NCBI GenBank assembly: GCA_021796315.1
Contig: JAJYOH010000299.1
Span: 1-5,581 of the forward strand
Reading direction: 5' to 3'
DNA: 5,581 nucleotides
From: Chloroflexota bacterium
GTDB taxonomy: Bacteria; Chloroflexota; Anaerolineae; Anaerolineales; Villigracilaceae
This document shows, piece after piece, positions 1-5,581 of the stretch. The notes below the pieces were generated by a model. The model was not told the DNA's origin and did not search any database. It worked only from the letters and a program-made list of their open reading frames with translations. Made by a program: the position numbers and the translations under genes. Each line of letters begins with the position of its first letter. The stretch's first letter is position 1.

Positions 1-1
1 G

Positions 2-2245
2 ATCCTGATGCTCGTTTTGCTGGCCGCTTGCGCACCGACAACGGTCAATGGCACGCCTCAGCCGGGTTTTTCGATTTTCCCAACCAAAACGCCTCTGCCC
101 ACCGCGTCGGTCGGCATCACGCACGCGCCGGATGCTGAACAGCCCATGCGCAACTTCCTGGAAGCGCTCAAGAATGGCGATTACACCACGATGTATGGCT
201 TGCTATCGAAGAAAAGTCAAGCCGTGGTGACGCAGGATGGATTCAGCAAGGACTACAACGACGCGCTCAACACCATGAGCGCCGGAAGTTTGGACTACGA
301 GATCCTGACCGAAGCGCTTAGTCCGGACAGCGCGCAGGTTGGATTTCGAATCATTTATCACACCGCCCTGGTGGGAGATATTCAACGCGACATGATCGCG
401 CACTTCAGTTTGGAAGTTGGTCAATGGCGCCTCAATTGGGACCAGAGCCTGATCCTGCCCGAACTGGCGGGCGGCAACGTCCTGAAAATGGATTACCAAA
501 TTCCAGCCCGCGGCAACATCTACGACCGCAACGGCCTGCCCATCGTCGGCCAATCTGACGCGTACGCGTTGGGAATCACCCCCGGCAATTTGACTCCAAA
601 ATCCGAAGGGACTCTGGTCAGCGAACTGTCAACGCTATGCGGCATCAGCCCGGATGCAATCCAGGCGAAATACGCCAACGCCGGGCCGGATTGGTATGTT
701 GCCATTTGCGATGCCGCCGCCAGCGAAGTCAAGGGCGTTTTGAATCTGGGATCCAGCGGACTTACTGTTAATCCTTATACCTCGCGCGTGTATTTTAATC
801 AGGGCATCGCACCACAGGTGGTCGGTTACATGCAACTCATCAACCCCGCACAAGTGGATGAATACCGTCGCAAAGGCTATCGCGGCGACGAGAGGATTGG
901 CCAGACCGGGATAGAGAAATCCATGGAGCCTTATTTGGCAGGCAGGCATGGCGGCACGCTTTGGGTGGTTGACCCCAATGGCAACCTTGTTTCCAAGCTT
1001 GGCGAAACCCAGCCCCAGCCTGCCGACTCGGTCTATTTGACGATTGATCAAAGCCTGCAGGAAAATGCGCAAACCGCCCTGCGGGGCTTCAAAGGCGCGA
1101 TAGTTGTCCTCGAACGCGATACCGGCCGCGTGCTGGCAATGGCCTCCTCGCCCGGCTATGACCCAAACCTCTTCGATCCTAATAATTTCAACAACGGCTA
1201 TCTACTCAACGACTTGCTCAATAGCCAGGATAAGCCGCTGGTTAATCGCGCTACGCAGGGTGAATTGCCGCTTGGCTCGGTCTTCAAAGTTGTTACCTTC
1301 TCGGCCGCGCTGGAAAGCGGATTGTATCTGCCTCAAACAACCTACTCCTGCCAGTATGATTTTTCCGAATTACAGAAATATGGCGGCCCCGTCCTGCATG
1401 ACTGGACCTGGCAGCATTGTCAGGACAGGCTTGCGGCAGGCAAGCAGTGTGATACATCAGATAGCAAACCATCCGGCCTGCTGACTTTGCCCGAAGGCTT
1501 GATGCGCTCCTGCAATCCATATTTCTGGCACATCGGCCTGGACCTATATAACAACAATCGCGCAGCTGACATTGCCAATATGGCGCGCTCGTTCGGACTC
1601 GGCGCTCCGACCGGTATCGAGGTTGTGCCCGAAGCCTCCGGAAATATCGTTGTTCCGACCAATGAGATCGATGCGACCAATCAGGCCATCGGTCAGGGAA
1701 CTGTGACGGTGACTCCTCTTCAAGTGGCGCACTTGATCGCCGCCATCGGCAACGGCGGGACCTTGTACCGGCCTCAACTGATCGAGAAGGTCGTTCCCGT
1801 CCAGGGCGATCCGATTAACCTATTCAAGCCCGAAGCGACCGGCACTCTGCCCCTGCGCCCGGACAATCTCCAGACGCTTCAAAATGCGATGTGGAGCGTT
1901 ATTCACGATCCGCTTGGAACGGCATACTATCGTTTCATCGGGTTGAATATTCCCGTTTACGGGAAGACCGGCACAGCCGAATCCGGTAACGGCAATTCCC
2001 ATGCCTGGTTTGCAGGATATACAGCGGCCGTGCAGACTGCCAATTTGCCCGATATTGCAATCGCCGTTGTGTTGGAGAATCAAGGCGAAGGTTCCGATTG
2101 GGCCGCGCCGATCTTTAGAGCCATGGTCGAATCCTATTATTACGGCAAACCCGAGGCTCGTCCGTGGTTTTCATCCGGCTTCGGCGCGCCGCTCTATACG
2201 CCCACACCGCTTGGCGGCATCCCGACCAAGACGCCAAGACCGTAA
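2..2245 (+). CDS. Lipoprotein class B penicillin-binding protein (MecA_N-like + transpeptidase), 5' end probably off window
   Basis: This is a D,D-transpeptidase that crosslinks peptidoglycan on the outer face of the membrane. Residues are numbered from the ATG at 8. A lipobox L5-A-A-C8 is followed by a Pro/Thr-rich linker containing PTKTPLPTA. Residues ~43-150 look like an NTF2/MecA_N domain. The PBP pedestal begins with R168-G-N-I-Y-D-R-N-G and includes G298-Q-T-G-I-E. The transpeptidase (~343-712) has all three active-site motifs: S424-V-F-K427 (acylated serine), S501-C-N503 and K653-T-G655. Cysteines 448, 471, 481 and 502 lie between the first and second motifs, and some could pair outside the cell. 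The protein ends in a second Pro/Thr-rich tail with PTKTP. From ATG 8 only seven residues, none basic, precede the lipobox cysteine. The frame is open to base 2, so the real start and the basic n-region of the signal peptide are probably upstream. In known families this architecture (PBP2a, PBP5fm, Bacillus PBP3) often has low beta-lactam affinity; that property is not shown here. Confidence 0.93.
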   Translation: MLMLVLLAACAPTTVNGTPQPGFSIFPTKTPLPTASVGITHAPDAEQPMRNFLEALKNGDYTTMYGLLSKKSQAVVTQDGFSKDYNDALNTMSAGSLDYEILTEALSPDSAQVGFRIIYHTALVGDIQRDMIAHFSLEVGQWRLNWDQSLILPELAGGNVLKMDYQIPARGNIYDRNGLPIVGQSDAYALGITPGNLTPKSEGTLVSELSTLCGISPDAIQAKYANAGPDWYVAICDAAASEVKGVLNLGSSGLTVNPYTSRVYFNQGIAPQVVGYMQLINPAQVDEYRRKGYRGDERIGQTGIEKSMEPYLAGRHGGTLWVVDPNGNLVSKLGETQPQPADSVYLTIDQSLQENAQTALRGFKGAIVVLERDTGRVLAMASSPGYDPNLFDPNNFNNGYLLNDLLNSQDKPLVNRATQGELPLGSVFKVVTFSAALESGLYLPQTTYSCQYDFSELQKYGGPVLHDWTWQHCQDRLAAGKQCDTSDSKPSGLLTLPEGLMRSCNPYFWHIGLDLYNNNRAADIANMARSFGLGAPTGIEVVPEASGNIVVPTNEIDATNQAIGQGTVTVTPLQVAHLIAAIGNGGTLYRPQLIEKVVPVQGDPINLFKPEATGTLPLRPDNLQTLQNAMWSVIHDPLGTAYYRFIGLNIPVYGKTGTAESGNGNSHAWFAGYTAAVQTANLPDIAIAVVLENQGEGSDWAAPIFRAMVESYYYGKPEARPWFSSGFGAPLYTPTPLGGIPTKTPRP

Positions 2246-2254
2246 ACGGAATTC

Positions 2255-3160
2255 GTGGCGGAATCAATTCGCTCAGGTTTGATCGTCAAGGCCCAATCCG
2301 GTTTCTTCACCGTTGAAACCGGATTGGGCCTGATTGTTTGCCAGTTGCGCGGACGATTGAAACAGGGCCGCGCTGCCGGCGATATTGCAGCACTCGGCGA
2401 CCACGTCCGCATCACGATTATGGCGGATGGGTCGGGGGTGATAGAAGAGGTCGAGGAACGAAAGCAGGCCATCGTCCGGCTCGACCCGCGGCCTCAGGGT
2501 GTCTACCAGCAAATTTTGCTGGCGAACGCCGATCAGGCCATGTTCGTCTTCGCCTGCGCGAATCCGAATCCAAAATTAAAAATGCTCGACCGTTTTCTGG
2601 TTATCGCCGAAAAACAAAAGATCCCGCCAATCATTGTTGCGAATAAATCTGATCTTGTAAAAGATGCGCGTGAAATTTTTGGAATGTATAAAACGCTTGG
2701 TTATCGCGTGATTTACACGTCGGCAGAAAAAAATATTGGCGTTGATGAATTGCACGATGCATTGAAAAATAAAATCTCGGTCCTGGCCGGACCGAGCGGC
2801 GCGGGCAAATCAAGTTTGTTGAACTCGATCCAACCCGGACTGGGATTAGCCGTAAACGAAATCAGCGCCGCGATGAACAAAGGCAAACATACAACCGTTG
2901 TGCGTCAATTGTTTCCGCTCAAAGATGGCGGCTACGTGGCCGACACGCCCGGATGGAAATCATTGGCGTTGTGGGACACGCAGCCCGAAGAGATGGACGC
3001 ATATTTCCCGGAACTCGCGCCGTTGGTGCCCGAATGTCAATTCAGCGATTGCTCGCATACACACGAACCCGGTTGCGCAGTGTTGGCTGCGTTGAAGGCT
3101 GGGAAAATTTTTCCCGCGCGCTATGAATCTTATTTGCGCTTGAGGTTGGGCCAGGAATAA
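2255..3160 (+). CDS. rsgA: Ribosome small subunit-dependent GTPase A (RsgA/YjeQ)
   Basis: RsgA is a cytoplasmic GTPase that binds the immature 30S subunit late in assembly and releases on GTP hydrolysis. The 301-aa product has the full family layout. An N-terminal OB fold (~7-75) includes the conserved K12-A-Q-S-G-F-F stretch. The GTPase domain is circularly permuted, with motifs in the order G4 N130-K-S-D133, G5 S156-A157, G1 G179-P-S-G-A-G-K-S186, G2 around K211-H-T-T214 and G3 D230-T-P-G233. The C-terminal zinc site is C261, C266, H268, C274, with the same spacing as the E. coli YjeQ ligands. The GTG at 2255 is the first possible start after an in-frame TAA at 2243. It has only a weak GGA (2248-2250) upstream at short spacing. 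The gene sits 9 nt after the PBP and in the same frame, so it is probably cotranscribed. Codons 12-26 carry a perfect 17-bp inverted repeat, listed separately. A region around 2560-2790 is clearly richer in A/T than the rest. Confidence 0.97.
   Translation: MAESIRSGLIVKAQSGFFTVETGLGLIVCQLRGRLKQGRAAGDIAALGDHVRITIMADGSGVIEEVEERKQAIVRLDPRPQGVYQQILLANADQAMFVFACANPNPKLKMLDRFLVIAEKQKIPPIIVANKSDLVKDAREIFGMYKTLGYRVIYTSAEKNIGVDELHDALKNKISVLAGPSGAGKSSLLNSIQPGLGLAVNEISAAMNKGKHTTVVRQLFPLKDGGYVADTPGWKSLALWDTQPEEMDAYFPELAPLVPECQFSDCSHTHEPGCAVLAALKAGKIFPARYESYLRLRLGQE
2289..2331. repeat. Perfect 17-bp inverted repeat (9-nt loop) within rsgA codons 12-26
   Basis: The left arm AGGCCCAATCCGGTTTC (2289-2305) is exactly complementary to the right arm at 2315-2331. 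The loop is TTCACCGTT. The next outer pair (2288/2332) and the next inner pair (2306/2314) do not match, so the stem is exactly 17 bp. In mRNA it would begin about 34 nt after the first base of the GTG start. It is followed by TGATTGTTTG, which is only moderately T-rich, so it is not a typical intrinsic terminator. The left arm encodes the conserved OB-fold residues K-A-Q-S-G-F. The right arm encodes the E-T-G-L-G-L stretch, which falls in a loop that varies across the family. A role in early elongation, attenuation or mRNA stability is possible, but only the pairing is observed. Confidence 0.9.
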
Positions 3161-3166
3161 TTTTTT

Positions 3167-3208
3167 CTTGACACTTGATACCTGACACCTGATACTTGAT
3201 ACTCGATG
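3167..3208. repeat. Degenerate 7-bp tandem repeat (consensus CYTGAYA) between rsgA and holB
   Basis: Six consecutive heptads can be read: CTTGACA, CTTGATA, CCTGACA, CCTGATA, CTTGATA, CTCGATG. Two weaker units, ACTGAAA and ACTGGAA, continue to 3222. Every unit of the core keeps the central TGA or CGA and differs mainly by C/T and A/G transitions. The array starts right after a T6 run at 3161-3166 and fills essentially the whole rsgA-holB gap. It runs through the holB ATG (3206-3208) and, in weaker form, into codons 2-6. It resembles the short tandemly repeated sequences known in intergenic regions of some bacteria, such as the heptanucleotide repeats of filamentous cyanobacteria. Its function is unknown. 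No Shine-Dalgarno motif is present within it. Confidence 0.85.
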
Positions 3209-4195
3209 ACTGAAAACTGGAACCTTCTTGGACACGAATGGGCTGTGGACATGCTGCGACAACACGTAGCGCACGACACAGCGCGTCATGCGTATCTTTT
3301 CGCGGGACCTCCGGGCGTTGGGCGGCGGACTTTGGCTTTGCGCTTCGCCCAAGCCTTGAACTGTACACAGACCACCGAGCCGGGCGCACCCTGTGGAAAA
3401 TGCCGCGACTGCAAACAGATCGAAGCCATGGGGCATCCCGACCTGACCATTATCCAGGCCGAGTCCGAAGGCGGAACGTTGAAAGTGGAGCAAGTGCGCG
3501 AGGCGCGCCGTTCGCTGACTCTCAAGCCATATCAATCCAAATATCGCGTGGCGATTTTTTTGCGCTTTCAAGAAGCCAACGATAATGCTGCGAACGCTTT
3601 GCTCAAAGTTTTGGAAGAAGCGCCATCATATGCCGTTTTGATTTTGACTGCCGATAATCCCGAAGCGGTTTTACCGACCATCCTTTCGCGCTGCGAAGTT
3701 TTACGCCTGCGGCCTGTACCGGTGAAAGTCGCCGGCGCTTTCCTGAAAGAAAAAGGCGCGACCGCAGAAGCCGCGCGGCTGATCGCGCACATCAGCGGCG
3801 GACGTCCTGGTTATGCACTGCGGCTGATGCAGGATCCGTCCGCGTTGGAATTTCGTGATGAAAAACTCGCCGATCTGCAGATTCTGCTGCCCGCTTCGCG
3901 CGTGGACAAATTTTCCTATGCCGAGAAACTCGCCAAAGATAAGGACGCCATGCGCCGCGCACTGATGGTTTGGATTTCATTCTGGCGCGACGTTTTACTG
4001 CGCGTGGGCGGCGCGTCCACGCCGATCGCGAATGCGGATCGGGCGCAGGAAATCGAATTATTAGCGGGACGCGTTTCGTTGTCCGAGGTGAGGCGCGTGG
4101 TATCGGATCTGGGAAAAACTTTGCGGCGCATGGACGCCAACGTCAACGCGCGCCTGCTGGCGGAAGTCCTGTTGCTCGATTGGCCGAAAGTTTAA
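3206..4195 (+). CDS. holB: DNA polymerase III clamp-loader subunit delta'
   Basis: Delta' is the stator subunit of the clamp loader that places the sliding clamp on primed DNA. The 329-aa length is close to E. coli HolB (334). The start W5-N-L-L-G-H-E-W-A fits the family N-terminus. The P-loop-like G34-P-P-G-V-G-R40-R-T has Arg in place of the catalytic Lys. A zinc module follows at C53, C63, C66 and C69. The segment where a DEAD-type Walker B would lie (L119-R-F-Q122, just before A128-A-N-A-L-L-K) has lost its acids. The arginine-finger motif is intact as S161-R-C163. This pattern, an SRC finger without ATPase residues, marks delta' rather than the gamma/tau subunit. ATG 3206 is the first start after an in-frame TGA at 3197. 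No ribosome-binding motif is visible because the heptad repeat occupies that position. The stop is 2 nt before the next gene, so coupling downstream is likely. Confidence 0.93.
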   Translation: MTENWNLLGHEWAVDMLRQHVAHDTARHAYLFAGPPGVGRRTLALRFAQALNCTQTTEPGAPCGKCRDCKQIEAMGHPDLTIIQAESEGGTLKVEQVREARRSLTLKPYQSKYRVAIFLRFQEANDNAANALLKVLEEAPSYAVLILTADNPEAVLPTILSRCEVLRLRPVPVKVAGAFLKEKGATAEAARLIAHISGGRPGYALRLMQDPSALEFRDEKLADLQILLPASRVDKFSYAEKLAKDKDAMRRALMVWISFWRDVLLRVGGASTPIANADRAQEIELLAGRVSLSEVRRVVSDLGKTLRRMDANVNARLLAEVLLLDWPKV

Positions 4196-4197
4196 GT

Positions 4198-5214
4198 ATG
4201 CCGAAGATTTGCATTGTTCCCACAGTGGACGGCATCGGGGGCGGGGCTTCGTTCCGAAATAAATTTGAAGCCGGGCTGAAAGCACGCGGAGTTAATGTCA
4301 CACATGATCCGGAGGATTCCCCGGACGCGATCCTGGTCATCGCCGGGACGAAAAATATTGCGCCGTTGGTACGCGCCCGCAGGCGCGGCGTACGCATCGT
4401 CCAGCGGCTCGATGGCGTCAATTGGATCCATCGCAAACGCAATACCGGCATTCGCCATTTCATGCGCGCCGAATATGGCAATTTTGTTTTGTCTTTTATC
4501 CGCGCACAGGTTGCGACGCACATTTTGTATCAGAGCGAATTTTCTCATCGTTGGTGGGAAGATTGGTACGGCAAGCCGCGTGCGCCTTTTACGATCATCC
4601 ACAACGGCGTTGATTTGGATACTTATTCGCCGCACGACGCTGGCGGGGCTTCCCTCGATCATTATCGTTTGCTGGTCGTCGAGGGCAATCTCGGCGGCGG
4701 CTACGACATGGGACTCGACCACGCCATTGCGTTGGCTGAAACGCTGGCGGAAAAATACAGCTTCCCGATGGAATTGATGGTGGTCGGAAAAATTACCGAC
4801 GAACATGCCGCGCGCGTTCTAGCGCGGGCGCATATTCCAATCCTTTGGGAAGGCGCTGTGGCGCACGAACAAATCCCGGAGATCGACCGCTCCGCACATT
4901 TGCTTTTTTCCGCCGACCTCAACGCGGCTTGTCCCAATTCCGTCATCGAGGCGCTTGCGTGCGGATTGCCCGTCGCGGCTTTCGATACCGGCGCGTTGAA
5001 CGAACTTGTCGTTGGCGATGCAGGCCGGCTCGCGCCATACGGCGGCGATCCGTGGAAATTGGATAAGCCGGATATTTCCGGGCTGGCCGATGCCGCCGCC
5101 GAAATTTTACTCAACCGTCCGCGTTTTCAGGCGGCCGCGCGCGCCCAGGCTGAAAAATCGCTGGGCTTGAATAGGATGACAGATCGTTATCTGGAATTTC
5201 TGCTGGAGGAATAA
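4198..5214 (+). CDS. GT-B fold glycosyltransferase (GT4/group 1-like)
   Basis: This 338-aa protein probably transfers a sugar from an activated donor to a growing glycan or lipid at the inner membrane face. Substrate cannot be read from the sequence. The N-terminal half starts with a beta-strand and glycine loop (I4-C-I-V-P, then G14-G-G-A-S-F). It continues with a 'VQRLDGVNW' motif and ends at I133-I-H-N-G-V-D139, the usual inter-domain signature. The C-terminal nucleotide-sugar domain has 'ELMVVGKI', then C245-P-N-S-V-I-E251-A-L-A-C-G-L-P-V-A. In the common E-x7-E motif only the second Glu (E251) is present; the first position is Ala243. No signal peptide or membrane segment is evident. ATG 4198 was chosen although the frame is open back to 3970. 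The upstream part lies inside holB, its translation is Arg-rich and unlike a protein domain, and the family beta-strand starts at this Met. The gene starts 2 nt after the holB stop, which suggests translational reinitiation. There is no clear Shine-Dalgarno motif. Confidence 0.88.
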   Translation: MPKICIVPTVDGIGGGASFRNKFEAGLKARGVNVTHDPEDSPDAILVIAGTKNIAPLVRARRRGVRIVQRLDGVNWIHRKRNTGIRHFMRAEYGNFVLSFIRAQVATHILYQSEFSHRWWEDWYGKPRAPFTIIHNGVDLDTYSPHDAGGASLDHYRLLVVEGNLGGGYDMGLDHAIALAETLAEKYSFPMELMVVGKITDEHAARVLARAHIPILWEGAVAHEQIPEIDRSAHLLFSADLNAACPNSVIEALACGLPVAAFDTGALNELVVGDAGRLAPYGGDPWKLDKPDISGLADAAAEILLNRPRFQAAARAQAEKSLGLNRMTDRYLEFLLEE

Positions 5215-5425
5215 ATTGTCCGGGCATAAAGTCACAAAGTTGTAAATTCCCGACGATTGACAAGCGCAAACGCATTCCACAAAAGCCATTGACCAGGTAG
5301 TGCAACAAATTGTGAAAAAGTTCAGCCGCAGAAAATCATTTTATTCAGTTTTCAAGATGCAACAGTACGTTTTTATCGTTTAACCAGGACGTGTCTGTGG
5401 CGAAAATAAATGTGAAAACCCCCAA
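5215..5425. other. Intergenic region between glycosyltransferase and next gene
   Basis: This 211-nt stretch is AT-richer than its flanks and contains no long open frame. A short octad repeat lies at 5225-5248. A TTGACA hexamer (5257-5262) is present, but no good -10 box sits 16-18 nt downstream. No stable hairpin followed by a T-run was found, so there is no recognisable intrinsic terminator for the glycosyltransferase. A possible 10-codon leader frame near the 3' end (5397-5429) is discussed in the findings. This is the likeliest site in the window for a new promoter, but I cannot place one. Confidence 0.6.
5225..5248. repeat. Short degenerate 8-bp tandem repeat after the glycosyltransferase stop
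   Basis: Three adjacent octads CATAAAGT, CACAAAGT and TGTAAATT share the core A-A-A followed by G-T or T-T. The first two differ at one position; the third is weak. The array begins 10 nt after the stop codon, much as the heptad array begins shortly after the rsgA stop. With only two good copies, chance is a real alternative. Confidence 0.4.
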
Positions 5426-5581
5426 ATGATTTCCAAACTCCGCACTCTCATTTTCCTCTATCGCCAATTCGGGTGGCAGTGGCTGTTATTTCGCGCAGGC
5501 TACGCATTACGAATCCGCACGGGAATCCTTCGCTGGCAAATGCCGGCTTACAGCTGGGAGGAAAAGCCGCTCGAAAGCTGG
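5426..5581 (+). CDS. N-terminus of a possible heparinase II/III-like polysaccharide lyase family protein (3' truncated by window)
   Basis: Fifty-two codons are visible and the frame is still open at the window end. The product begins MISKLRTLIFLYRQFG and continues with aromatic and basic residues (W17, W19, then a 'LLFRAGYALRIRTG' segment) and 'WQMPAYSWEE'. This amphipathic, Arg/Trp-rich start resembles the N-terminal region of heparinase II/III or alginate-lyase-like proteins found in polysaccharide loci. That is recollection of family style, because the catalytic toroid lies outside the window. The segment is not hydrophobic enough for a classical signal peptide. ATG 5426 is the first start after an in-frame TAA at 5381. 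It has no Shine-Dalgarno motif; the sequence just before it is AAAACCCCCAA. Its neighbour, a glycosyltransferase, is consistent with an extracellular or envelope glycan role. The reading frame is well supported, the family much less so. Confidence 0.5.
   Translation, partial: MISKLRTLIFLYRQFGWQWLLFRAGYALRIRTGILRWQMPAYSWEEKPLESW

Noticed and set aside
2210..2238. CTTGGCG/CGCCAAG inverted repeat near the PBP stop as a terminator
   Set aside because: Only 7 bp with a 15-nt loop, no T-run follows, and rsgA starts immediately downstream.
2243..2257. Read-through fusion of the PBP with RsgA (same frame, one TAA between them)
   Set aside because: The proteins act in different compartments and each has a complete domain set. 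A 9-nt gap in the same frame is expected by chance one time in three.
3555..3561. T7 run in holB, and a similar A7 run at 2727-2733 in rsgA, as programmed frameshift sites
   Set aside because: Both genes continue in frame with conserved motifs after the run. No stimulatory hairpin or useful alternative frame was seen, and programmed slippage is known for dnaX rather than these genes.
2960..3571. 203-aa open frame on the - strand across the rsgA/holB junction
   Set aside because: It lies antisense to two well-identified genes. Part of its translation (the SSIRCQVSSV stretch) is simply the heptad repeat read in reverse. No recognisable domain.
3970..4197. 76-codon in-frame upstream extension of the glycosyltransferase
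   Set aside because: It lies entirely within holB in another frame, is Arg/Gly-rich without fold features, and the family N-terminal strand begins exactly at Met 4198.
4369..4393. GC-rich imperfect hairpin in the glycosyltransferase gene (GTACGC ... GCGTAC)
   Set aside because: The stem is interrupted by a bulge and is explained by repeated Arg/Ala codons in an R-A-R-R-R-G-V-R stretch.
5257..5285. TTGACA at 5257 as a sigma70 promoter for the last gene
   Set aside because: No TATAAT-like hexamer is found 16-18 nt downstream (the sequence there is CAAAAG), so a single hexamer is not enough.
5234..5313. Two ACAA-TTGT mini-palindromes (5234-5243 and 5305-5313) as operator sites
   Set aside because: Arms are only 4 bp in AT-rich DNA, and the first overlaps the octad repeat. 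Chance occurrence is likely.

Overview
The window reads as a stretch of a moderately GC-rich (roughly mid-50s %) bacterial chromosome, most likely from Chloroflexota, class Anaerolineae. That placement is inference. It rests on Pro/Thr-rich 'PTKTP' low-complexity linkers next to a lipobox, on a lipoprotein class B PBP carrying an NTF2/MecA_N-like domain, and on the general look of the proteins. No rRNA or other decisive marker is present. All genes lie on the + strand and are tightly packed.

Layout: (1) 2-2245, a penicillin-binding transpeptidase, probably missing its first few codons at the window edge. (2) 2255-3160, rsgA, the circularly permuted 30S-assembly GTPase, starting with GTG 9 nt after the PBP stop. 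(3) 3161-3205, a short gap made almost entirely of a degenerate 7-bp tandem repeat that runs into the next gene. (4) 3206-4195, holB, the clamp-loader delta' subunit. (5) 4198-5214, a GT-B glycosyltransferase starting 2 nt after the holB stop. (6) 5215-5425, a 211-nt AT-richer intergenic region. (7) 5426 to the window end, the first 52 codons of another gene, tentatively a heparinase II/III-like polysaccharide lyase family protein.

The first three genes are housekeeping (cell-wall crosslinking, ribosome maturation, replication). The last two look like envelope or exopolysaccharide functions. The 9-nt, 45-nt and 2-nt gaps suggest genes 1-4 can be cotranscribed. The 211-nt gap is the only place with obvious room for a separate promoter.

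No mobile element, CRISPR array, tRNA or rRNA was seen. The most unusual sequence-level signals are a perfect 17-bp inverted repeat with a 9-nt loop inside the first 26 codons of rsgA, and the heptad repeat that replaces the ribosome-binding region of holB. I found no convincing multi-gene novel system here.
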